A DNA stretch of 64,000 nucleotides from Burkholderiales bacterium (lineage in GTDB: Bacteria > Pseudomonadota > Gammaproteobacteria > Burkholderiales > Burkholderiaceae_C): contig RXJV01000001.1 of the NCBI GenBank assembly GCA_003963075.1, positions 1 to 64,000 of the forward strand, written 5' to 3'. Within the stretch, counting starts at the first letter, position 1. Each line of letters begins with the position of its first letter. Below the pieces are notes generated by a model. It made no database searches. It was not told the origin of the DNA and worked only from the letters and a program-made list of their open reading frames with translations. This document shows, piece after piece, positions 57,499 through 64,000 of this stretch. Made by a program: the position numbers and the translations under genes.

Positions 57499-58152
57499 TC
57501 AGGCGGTTGACGCGTCCGGCGCCTCTTTGGCGGCGAACGGGCAGCCACGGCAACGGCACAGGCAGCCGCTGCAGGGGAGCTCGGCCGCCGACCCGCCCGC
57601 TGATGCGTCCCCGGCCCACTTGCCGACGCTGGCCTTGCGTGCCTTCAGGTGCAGGGCCACGCGGCTGCCGACGCTGCGCATCAGCATCAGTTCCTCGGCC
57701 GTCCAGGGTCGGGGCCGGGCCAGTTCCTCGCAGCACAGGATGCCGAAGGTCTGGCCATTGACCGTGAAGGCCACGTCCAGCAGCGCGCGCGGCGCGCCCG
57801 GCCGCAGATAGCGCTGCCTGACGGCCTGCAGCTGCGGGTCGGTGTGCGTGTCGGCGCTCGCGACAAAGCCCTGGTGGCGCAGGCGATCGAAATAGGCCTG
57901 GTGGCCCTGCACCTGCAGCGCATCGCTCGCGGCGGCTGCAGGGCTTTCGGCGCGGTCCTGCGCCAGGCACAGGGCCTGCTGGTGGGCGCCCTGTCCGCAC
58001 AGATTCCAGACGCTGACCTGGGTGCAGCGGACCTGCTGGCGCAGCAGTCGGGCAAGTTCCTGCAGATAGCAGGCCATGTCCAGACGGCCTTGTGTCATGC
58101 AGGCGCCCAGGGCCTGGACCTGCTCGTGCAGCAACAGATGGTGTTCTCTCAT
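57499..58152 (-). CDS. GAF-domain sensor protein with C-terminal cysteine cluster
   Basis: 217 aa. The GAF domain (about 25-170) has VSVWNLCGQGAHQQALCLAQ, ALLDVAFTVNGQTFGILCCE and ELMLMRSVGSRVALHLKA. A short tail carries five closely spaced cysteines (LPCSGCLCRCRGCPFAAK), which could bind a metal or Fe-S cluster or act as a redox switch. No output domain is present. It is the last minus-strand gene before the sigma/ChrR pair, 72 nt downstream. Confidence 0.85.
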   Translation of the reverse strand: MREHHLLLHEQVQALGACMTQGRLDMACYLQELARLLRQQVRCTQVSVWNLCGQGAHQQALCLAQDRAESPAAAASDALQVQGHQAYFDRLRHQGFVASADTHTDPQLQAVRQRYLRPGAPRALLDVAFTVNGQTFGILCCEELARPRPWTAEELMLMRSVGSRVALHLKARKASVGKWAGDASAGGSAAELPCSGCLCRCRGCPFAAKEAPDASTA

Positions 58153-58224
58153 GAAAAGGCTTTCGCGCCTCGGTGGCGCCCGCCATCACGCTACGGCCGC
58201 CGCACGGCCAAGGATGCGGCTGCC

Positions 58225-59022
58225 TCAGCCCAGCAGCACCGGGTCCAGTGCGCCGTGGAAGAAGAAGGTCACGCCCACGTCGCTGGCCTCGCCGAAATGA
58301 CCACCGCCGGCCGGCGCGAGCTGATAGTCCAGCGGCCGCAGCAGGATGTCGCCGAGGAACATCTCACCGGCCAGCACCAGGCAGTCCTCGTCCAAGGCAT
58401 GCCGATGGTCGGGCACCGCCGCACCGGCCTCAAAGCGCACCAGCATCGACGTGACCGTGGCATCACCGCACAGCGGCATGATCTGCACGCCCGGCGTCGC
58501 CGCCCGCCAGCGGTGCCGGCGCGGCTGGCCAGCCTGGCGGGCTGCCAGCTGCCACCAGTGCGCCTCCAGCGCAGGCAGGGCTGGCGCCTGCCGCAGACGG
58601 CTGCGCAGATAGAGCAGCGTGGGTTCGGCCGCCACCCAGGGCGGCGCGCTGATCGCGCGGTCCAGCACGACATAGCCCTCGGCGGCCAAGGCGTCGCCGC
58701 CCGGGCGGCCGCTGGCTTGCAGGCTGCCCTGCACGACCAGCAGCTCCGCCGCCGCAGCCTCGGGGGGCAGGTACCAGCATGCGCCGGCGTCGAGCCGGCA
58801 CAGGCTGACCCGCATGCCAGCGTCTTCGCGCAAACGGTGTTCACGCAGGCCGGGCGCCACCGGCAGCCAATGGTGCTGCTCGCGTCGCAAGGTGCGATAG
58901 CCCTGGTGCGCGCTGACGCTGTGCTGCACGCGCCGCAGCAGGCGCTCCCCGACGCGTTCGGTCGCGACGGCGAACGGTGGCATCAGGCTCTCCAGCAGGC
59001 CGGGCTCGAACAGGCTGTTCAT
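58225..59022 (-). CDS. ChrR-like cupin protein (putative sigma-factor partner)
   Basis: 265 aa with tandem cupin-like domains. The C-terminal one contains metal-site residues in VPDHRHALDEDCLVLAGEMF and ends FHGALDPVLLG. It resembles the C-terminal cupin domain of ChrR anti-sigma factors, but I see no N-terminal zinc-binding anti-sigma motif (HxxxH/CxxC). It overlaps the sigma factor gene by 4 nt (ATGA), so a regulatory partnership is likely but by a non-standard route. A paralog is at 60598-61398. Confidence 0.8.
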   Translation of the reverse strand: MNSLFEPGLLESLMPPFAVATERVGERLLRRVQHSVSAHQGYRTLRREQHHWLPVAPGLREHRLREDAGMRVSLCRLDAGACWYLPPEAAAAELLVVQGSLQASGRPGGDALAAEGYVVLDRAISAPPWVAAEPTLLYLRSRLRQAPALPALEAHWWQLAARQAGQPRRHRWRAATPGVQIMPLCGDATVTSMLVRFEAGAAVPDHRHALDEDCLVLAGEMFLGDILLRPLDYQLAPAGGGHFGEASDVGVTFFFHGALDPVLLG

Positions 59023-59771
59023 GTCGGGTCGGCCTGCGGTGGTGCACCGAGGGCCTGGCCGAGCGCGATCAGGCTGCGGCGCAGATGCGACTTGACCGTG
59101 CCCAGCGGCATGCCGGTGTGTTCGGCAATCTCCAACTGCGTCATGCCGCGGAAGAAGCTCAGCGACACGACCTGTCGGCGTACCGGGTCCAGGCCGAGCA
59201 GTGCCTGGTGCAGCCGGCTGCCTTCCTGGGCCGCAGCCAGCAGGTCCTGAGGCCCGGCCTGCTCACTGTCCAGCGCCTCGCCGAGCTCGCTGAGCTCGCG
59301 GCTGTCCCAGAACTCGCGGTCGCGGCGGCGGCTGCGGGCGGCATCGATGGCGCGCGAGCGCGCCATCGTCATCACCCAGGCCCGCACATTGCCGCGGCTG
59401 GCGCAAAAGCGTGGCGCCTGCCGCCAGACCTGCCAGAACACATCCTCCAGCACCTCCTCGGCGCGCCCGACCTCGCCGGTGATGCGCAGACACAGGGCAT
59501 AGACCTGGCCCGACAGCTGCTCGTACAGCACCGCCAGTGCGCGCTCGTCCTGGTCCATCACGCGTGCCACCAGCAGGGCCAGTTCTTCATCGGTCAGCGA
59601 GGCGGTGGCCGCGGACGGGACGGCGGACGGGGTGGAGGCGTCGGGTGCCGCCGCGTCGTCGTCGGCAGCCAACGGCTCCAGCAGCTCACCGGCAGCGTCG
59701 CGCTCGCCGTCGTCCCCGACATCGCCGCCGACGGCAGCGGGGTCGAGGGGCCACGCAGGGGAGGAGCTCAT
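59019..59771 (-). CDS. ECF-family RNA polymerase sigma factor
   Basis: 250 aa. An Asp/Ala-rich N-terminal extension (about 1-60) is followed by sigma region 2 (about 75-145: VLYEQLSGQVYALCLRITGE, WVMTMARSRAIDAARSRRRD) and region 4 (about 185-240: LDPVRRQVVSLSFFRGMTQL, EIAEHTGMPLGTVKSHLRRS). The companion cupin protein suggests the ChrR/RpoE-type oxidative or singlet-oxygen stress group. It is the first gene of a unit with the cupin gene. The target promoters are not evident in the window. Confidence 0.93.
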   Translation of the reverse strand: MSSSPAWPLDPAAVGGDVGDDGERDAAGELLEPLAADDDAAAPDASTPSAVPSAATASLTDEELALLVARVMDQDERALAVLYEQLSGQVYALCLRITGEVGRAEEVLEDVFWQVWRQAPRFCASRGNVRAWVMTMARSRAIDAARSRRRDREFWDSRELSELGEALDSEQAGPQDLLAAAQEGSRLHQALLGLDPVRRQVVSLSFFRGMTQLEIAEHTGMPLGTVKSHLRRSLIALGQALGAPPQADPT

Positions 59772-59865
59772 GTCGGGCGGGGCGCGGCGGGCGCCTCGCC
59801 GGCTGGTCGTCGTGGCGTCGCACGATACCCCAAATCCGCGCTCATGCTCGGGGCCGCACATCGCG

Positions 59866-60399
59866 TCAGGCCGCCTGTGCCCAGGGCTCGCCCCAGTCGG
59901 CCAGGGCGGCTCGCTCGAAGTCCTGCGGGCGTGACACCAGCAGTTCGGCGGCCGTCAGCCGGTCGTAGCGAGGCTGGGGCCGGGCCAGCCAGAGCAGGAA
60001 GGACACGCAGCCCGGGTTCAGCCGCAGCGCACGCATGACCCGGCTCAGGTCCGCGCGCAGACGGCCGGTGGCTGGATCGAACTGGCAGACCGGCACCCAG
60101 AGCTGGCCGCGCCAGTGCAGCTCGCACAGGTCCTGGCGCGTGCTCCATTGGCTCAGCTGCCGCGACGCGCCGGGCTGACGGCGATCCAGCCAGCCGGCCA
60201 GTTCGGAGAAGCGCATCAGGCCGCCGCTCGGGCGCAGGCCCTTCAGCATCGCGACGAAGTCCAGGTCGGCCTGGAACTGGCGCGCGAAGGGCTCCTGGGG
60301 CGTTTGCGAAGCACGGCGCGCGCTGCTGCCGCGCCAGAGGCGACGGTCGGCAGGCGCGGATGGCGGGCACTGACCGGCGGGCGGTTGACGGGTATTCAT
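59866..60399 (-). CDS. Uncharacterised protein with a possible Xre/MbcA-type C-terminal domain
   Basis: 177 aa. Residues about 115-170 (CQFDPATGRLRADLSRVMRA, then CVSFLLWLARPQPRYDRLTA) resemble the C-terminal domain of Xre/MbcA/ParS antitoxins, where a WLxxPNP-like motif is followed by a helix (AELLVSRPQDFERAALADW). The N-terminal ~45 residues are basic and low-complexity. No toxin partner is adjacent. The gene is divergent from the second ChrR-like gene (198-nt gap, no gene). Confidence 0.65.
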   Translation of the reverse strand: MNTRQPPAGQCPPSAPADRRLWRGSSARRASQTPQEPFARQFQADLDFVAMLKGLRPSGGLMRFSELAGWLDRRQPGASRQLSQWSTRQDLCELHWRGQLWVPVCQFDPATGRLRADLSRVMRALRLNPGCVSFLLWLARPQPRYDRLTAAELLVSRPQDFERAALADWGEPWAQAA

Positions 60400-60597
60400 G
60401 GCGTTGCGGGGGCGGATGTGCTGTGGTGCCGGGTCTACGAGCGCCGGCCCGCAAAGGATGCGGCCCATGCCCACAACGCCAGCAGGGCGTTGCATCCGCG
60501 CGCGCCGGCCCGTCGGAGAGGCGTTGAGGCCCACAGCGGCCCTCGCCGGCGTGGCCGCCGGCAGGCACAATTCATCCACTGCTTCAAGGACATGCTG

Positions 60598-61398
60598 ATG
60601 CCGGCTGCGGCCCCATCGACCCCGACCGCCTGGGTTCACGGCGAGCCCGACGAACCCTCGCCCGAGCTGCTGGCGCGGATTGCGTCCGACCTGCGGCCGC
60701 TGCGGCCCGCCCCGGGCCTGGGCCGGCTCGGCCAGCGGATCCAGGCCAGCGTGGCAGCCAGCCAGGGGTTTGTGACCGTGCGCCGGGAGAGCTACTGCTT
60801 CGCGGCGCCCGGCGCGGGCATGGCCCGGCAACTGCTGCGCGCCTCCGACGCGGTGCGGGTCGAGCTGGTGCAGCTTGGCGCCGGCGCCGAGCTGCCTTGG
60901 GAAGGGCGACCGCAGGAGCTGCTGCTGCTCGATGGCGGCGTCAGCGATGCGGCTGGCCGGGCCTGGGCCGCGCACGACCACCTGCTGCGCGGCGCCGCCG
61001 GTCCGGCGCTGCATGCCGGCCCGGCCGGTGCCCGGCTCTATCTGCGCAGCCTGCTCGATGCGGGCAAGCTGCCGGCCGACGAGCTCGCCTGGTGGGCCGG
61101 CGAGGATGGCCGGCATGCCGGCGACTGGTGGCGGCTGTCGCCCGGCGTCGATGTGAAGTGCCTGCGCGGCCGGGGCGATGTGCTGTCGATGCTGGTGCGG
61201 CTGCAGCCCGGTGCGGTGCTGGCCGACCACGGTCACCGGCTGGAAGAAGATTGCCTGATGCTGAGCGGCGAGATCTTCCTTGGCGACATCCTGCTGCGCG
61301 CCGATGACTACCACCTGGCGCCGGTGGGTGCCCGCCATGTGGACGGCTACAGCGAGCCGGGAGGCCTGCTCTTCGTACACGGCGCGTTGCCGGAATGA
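60598..61398 (+). CDS. Second ChrR-like cupin protein
   Basis: 266 aa. I use the second ATG (60598), 7 nt after AAGGA; the ATG at 60592 is too close to it. The N-terminal half has cupin-like strands (GFVTVRRESYCFAAPGAGMA), and the C-terminal half repeats the motif of its paralog (VLADHGHRLEEDCLMLSGEI, then FLGDILLRADDYHLAPVG), ending FVHGALPE. It is a duplicate of the gene at 58225-59022, in the opposite orientation across the sigma factor gene. Confidence 0.8.
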   Translation: MPAAAPSTPTAWVHGEPDEPSPELLARIASDLRPLRPAPGLGRLGQRIQASVAASQGFVTVRRESYCFAAPGAGMARQLLRASDAVRVELVQLGAGAELPWEGRPQELLLLDGGVSDAAGRAWAAHDHLLRGAAGPALHAGPAGARLYLRSLLDAGKLPADELAWWAGEDGRHAGDWWRLSPGVDVKCLRGRGDVLSMLVRLQPGAVLADHGHRLEEDCLMLSGEIFLGDILLRADDYHLAPVGARHVDGYSEPGGLLFVHGALPE

Positions 61399-61492
61399 GG
61401 GCCGCATCCCGGCGCCAGCCGGGTGCGTAGAAGCTCGCGTCGCACTGAACTTCCTGCGGCTGTCAGCCGCTCAGTAGCGCAGCTTCTCCAGC

Positions 61493-61957
61493 ATGGATGC
61501 CAGTTTCGTGATGACCAGCCGCTGGTGGCTGGATGCAGACCCGCAGCGGGTCTGGCCCCTGGTGGGCGATTGCCGCCACTGGCCGCACTGGCTGCAGTCG
61601 ATGCAAGAGCAGCGCGAGGCGCTGCACTGGCGCATGCCCTGGCCCTGGGCCAGCAGCTTTGAGGTGCAGGACGGCCAGTGCGCCATGCCGCATCATCAGG
61701 ACCAATGGCTGATCGGGCCGGTGCGGGTTCGCTGCGATGCGCTGGTCGAGACGCAGCCGGCCGATCGGGTGGCCGTGACGCTGCGGCTGCAGCTCAGCCT
61801 GGACCGACCCTGGCTGCGGCACACCGCGCCCAGCTTGCTGCCCTGGGTCGCGCGTCAGCATTTCATCGCGATGCAGCGGAGCGTGCCCCGGCTCGGTGAG
61901 TTGCTGGACTGCCCGGTGAGCCTGCCCAGCCGATGGGCCGGCTACCGCGCGCGCTGA
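61493..61957 (+). CDS. SRPBCC-like ligand-binding protein
   Basis: 154 aa. The pattern SRWWLDADPQRVWPLVGDCR, then HWPHWLQSMQE is the typical start of START/SRPBCC (polyketide cyclase-like) domains. Strands follow (DQWLIGPVRVRCDALVETQP; RVAVTLRLQLSLDRPWL) and a C-terminal helix (RQHFIAMQRSVPRLGELLDC). An internal ATG at 61511 is an alternative start. Ligand unknown. Confidence 0.78.
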   Translation: MDASFVMTSRWWLDADPQRVWPLVGDCRHWPHWLQSMQEQREALHWRMPWPWASSFEVQDGQCAMPHHQDQWLIGPVRVRCDALVETQPADRVAVTLRLQLSLDRPWLRHTAPSLLPWVARQHFIAMQRSVPRLGELLDCPVSLPSRWAGYRAR

Positions 61958-61974
61958 CGCCCGGCACGCCGAGC

Positions 61975-63705
61975 TCAGTTGCCCTTGCGCACCATATAGC
62001 CGTCGTCGGTGCGCTCGTCGTCCTTGAAGACGCCCTCCCAGCGGTCGCCGGTCGGCCAATAAAAAATGCCCTGGCCATGCTTGAGGCCGCGCGCCCAGGC
62101 GCCCTCATACCGCTCGCCGGTCTTCCACTGGTAGCTGCCCTCGCCGTGGGCCTTGCCGGCCTCGAACAGGCCCTCGTAGACGTCACCGCTCGGGAAGACC
62201 ATGCGGCCCCGGCCCTGAGGCAGGCCGGCGACAAGCTGGCCTTCGTACTGGTTGCCGTTGGTGAAGCGCATCCGGCCCCGGCCCTGGGGCTTGTCGTGGA
62301 CCCATTCGCCCTCGTAGCGCTGACCGCTGGTCCAGACGTACAGGCCCTGGCCATGCGGCAGGCCCTGGCGGATCTGGCCGGTGTAGACGTCGCCCGAGGC
62401 ATAGGTCAGCTTGCCCTCGCCCTCGGGCTGGCCATCGACCAGCGTGCCCTCGAACTGGTTGCCGTTGGCGAACATCATCAGGCCGCGGCCGGTGACGCGG
62501 TCGTTCATCCACTCGCCCTTGTAGCGCTGGCCGCTGGCCCAGCGGATCTCGCCCACGCCCTGGCGTTGGCTGTGGGTCAGCGGGCCTTCGTAGACGTCGC
62601 CGTTCTTCCATTCGACCCGGCCCGTGCCGCTGACGGTGTCGTCGGCCTCGCGGACGAACTGGCCGACGTAGCGCGTGTCGCCGGCGCTGCGGTCGAACAG
62701 CTTGGGCGCCGTCTCGGGCGGCGCGGCCGCGGGCGTGGCCGCCACCGTGCTGCGGCTGGCTGTGGCCGTGACAGGGGCTGCAGCAGCGGCCGTGGCGGCG
62801 ACGGTGCTCGCCGGCGCCGGCAGGGCCGTTGCGGTCGATTTCGGCGTCGCGGCCACGGCAGCGGGCGCGGGCGGCGCAGCGCCGGGCAGCGCTGTCGCCA
62901 CCCAGGGCGTGCCGCGATCCCGGGCCAGGGCCTGGGCGTTGTTCAGCGCCAGCTCCTGCGCGCTGCCCTTGCATTGCCTGGCGGTGTCGCGCCACAGGGT
63001 CTCGGCGATCTGGCTCTGGGCCTGGCGCTCGGCCAGCGGCAGGGCTGCGCCGCTGTTGCGCAGCTTGGTGGAGAACTCGCGGGCGCGCTCGAAGGGCGGG
63101 GCGCAGAACTCGGCGTTGTGGCCGTCGATCTCGCTCTGCTCGCGGCGGCGCTGGGCGGTCTGCTGCTGGCTGCCGCTGCATTGATCGACAGCCAGCTCCC
63201 ACATGCCCTCGGCCTTGCGGTAGAGCGCGGCGGCATCGCCGAAGCGACGCTCGCCGAAGGCGGCGCGGGCCAGCTCCTGCAGTGCCGCCGCGTCGCGGTG
63301 CGCGCCCTCGCAGTGGCTGCCGGCCTGCAGCTTCTCGGCCAGGGTGTCGCGGGTCCTCTGGCTGTCGGCGAGGTTGCGCTCGGCGCGCTCCCGGGCGCGG
63401 CCCTCGCAGCCGGCGATGGCGCTGCCCCATTGCGCCACGGCCTCGTCGTAGAGCTTGACCTGGGCCTCCAGCGCCTGGTTCTGCGAGTGGGCGGTGGCGG
63501 CCTTCAGGTCGGCGGACAGCGCGCGGCTGGTCAGTTGGGCGCAGCTCGGTGGCGGCGGCGCGGGCGCGGGCATGGGTTCGGACGCCGCCGGCTCGGGTGC
63601 GGCGATGGCGGGGCCGCCGGTCGGGCTCTCGGTGGAGGGGCGGGTTGGGGGCTGGGCCTGCGTGGCGGCACCGAGCGCCAGCAGCAGCGCGGCGGCGAGC
63701 TTCAT
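61975..63705 (-). CDS. MORN-repeat protein with nine repeats
   Basis: 576 aa with a signal peptide (MKLAAALLLALGAATQAQ). Residues about 20-330 are Ala/Pro/Gln/Arg-rich and coiled-coil-prone, with paired Cys (NAEFCAPPFERAREF; CEGRARERAERN). From about 356 to 570 there are nine 23-residue MORN repeats of the type xxWxxGxxYEGxxxxGxxxGxG. The repeats alternate GDVYEG, GQRYKG and GNQFEG in a fixed order, a three-repeat superperiod. It may be a periplasmic scaffold or membrane-lipid binder. It overlaps the gene to its right by 4 nt (ATGA). Confidence 0.9.
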   Translation of the reverse strand: MKLAAALLLALGAATQAQPPTRPSTESPTGGPAIAAPEPAASEPMPAPAPPPPSCAQLTSRALSADLKAATAHSQNQALEAQVKLYDEAVAQWGSAIAGCEGRARERAERNLADSQRTRDTLAEKLQAGSHCEGAHRDAAALQELARAAFGERRFGDAAALYRKAEGMWELAVDQCSGSQQQTAQRRREQSEIDGHNAEFCAPPFERAREFSTKLRNSGAALPLAERQAQSQIAETLWRDTARQCKGSAQELALNNAQALARDRGTPWVATALPGAAPPAPAAVAATPKSTATALPAPASTVAATAAAAAPVTATASRSTVAATPAAAPPETAPKLFDRSAGDTRYVGQFVREADDTVSGTGRVEWKNGDVYEGPLTHSQRQGVGEIRWASGQRYKGEWMNDRVTGRGLMMFANGNQFEGTLVDGQPEGEGKLTYASGDVYTGQIRQGLPHGQGLYVWTSGQRYEGEWVHDKPQGRGRMRFTNGNQYEGQLVAGLPQGRGRMVFPSGDVYEGLFEAGKAHGEGSYQWKTGERYEGAWARGLKHGQGIFYWPTGDRWEGVFKDDERTDDGYMVRKGN

Positions 63706-64000
63706 TTTTTCGCGGCGGATTCGGCGGGGATCTCCAGCATCGCGTCGACCAGGCCGCGCGCGAAGCGCTGGCCGGCCGGGTCGTCGGCGCTTTCGAACGA
63801 GAAGCTGCTGCGGGCCGAGGCCAGCGGCATCGCGCCGATCTCGGCCACCAGGGCGTCGGCGCGCAGGCCGCCCAGCAGGGCCGTGACCTCGGCCTCGAAA
63901 CCGCGCGCCGCCGCCAGCTTGTTCAAAGCGGCGAGGCGGTCGGCATCGAACACGAAGGCATTGCCAACCAGGCTGCGTTCGATCAGCTTTTGATGCAGCG
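63702..64000 (-). CDS. Uncharacterised protein, 5' part beyond the right edge
   Basis: An open minus-strand frame enters from the right edge (LHQKLIERSLVGNAFVFDAD) and continues through RLAALNKLAAARGFEAEVTA, GLRADALVAEIGAMPLASAR and QRFARGLVDAMLEIPAESAA to a stop at 63702. About 99 residues are visible. They are helical with no recognisable motif. Its stop overlaps the MORN gene start, so the two are co-translated. The family cannot be told from the fragment. Confidence 0.7.
   Translation of the reverse strand, partial: LHQKLIERSLVGNAFVFDADRLAALNKLAAARGFEAEVTALLGGLRADALVAEIGAMPLASARSSFSFESADDPAGQRFARGLVDAMLEIPAESAAKK

Noticed and set aside
61933-63993. 686-codon plus-strand frame opposite the MORN gene
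   Set aside because: Repetition comes from the MORN repeats in reverse; no independent evidence.

Overview
The window is high-GC chromosomal DNA with dense, overlapping operons (many TGATG, ATGA and GTGA junctions). It holds metX-metW, ilvE, radA, a PilZ protein, a DUF2282/DUF692/DUF2063 bufferin operon and many small c-type cytochromes. This gene content suggests a betaproteobacterium of the Burkholderiales (Rubrivivax/Leptothrix/Roseateles type). That placement is inferred from gene families and codon use, not from a marker alignment.

Layout. 1-2358 (minus): a sulfur-metabolism operon with a rhodanese, serine O-acetyltransferase EpsC and a family 2A encapsulin shell cut by the left edge. 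2449-3589 (minus): a periplasmic rhodanese-like protein without its catalytic Cys, and a cytochrome b561. 3902-14061 (plus): a TonB-dependent receptor, then a long run of planctomycete-type DUF1549/DUF1553 and DUF1501 proteins, three small C-terminal-CxxCH cytochromes, a peroxiredoxin/SMP-30 fusion and a secreted lectin-like protein. The control regions before the receptor and before the DUF1549 gene carry the same CTGTTG/CAACAG dyads, so I treat the whole block as one co-regulated periplasmic redox system. It is the best candidate here for an undescribed system. 14178-23641: tRNA-Arg(CCG), cytochrome c5, yheT, ilvE, a PilZ protein, radA and several transporters, mostly housekeeping.

23811-26166 is an accessory island of visibly lower GC. 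An AlkB dioxygenase and a methyltransferase-like protein overlap by 4 nt and are bracketed by inverted copies of a TTTAGATTTGAGACCTGAC repeat; a truncated Fis-type HTH gene lies at its edge. 26163-30504: a DUF6671 protein, an FMN reductase, and an RsbQ-type hydrolase coupled to a PAS hybrid histidine kinase. 30639-39508: a seven-gene operon (TonB receptor, PhoD phosphatase, ABC importer, second phosphatase-superfamily enzyme) divergent from a DeoR regulator, probably for phosphoester uptake. 39496-44081: MurNAc/anhydro-muropeptide recycling genes (murQ, AmpG-like permease, nagX, GHL10 lipoprotein). 44306-46305: the bufferin metallophore operon. 47255-52658: a peroxiredoxin, an amidase and a YbhGFR-like ABC exporter with its TetR repressor.

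52726-54618: a SAM-II riboswitch with a downstream intrinsic terminator controls metX-metW. 54629-57467 encodes secreted or periplasmic proteins (Lys-rich peptide, truncated haemoglobin, DUF3034 porin-like protein, Tat ferritin-like protein, cytochrome c). 57499-61957 holds a GAF protein, an ECF sigma factor with two ChrR-like cupin proteins, a protein of unknown function and an SRPBCC-like protein. 61975-64000: a nine-repeat MORN protein and a gene cut by the right edge.
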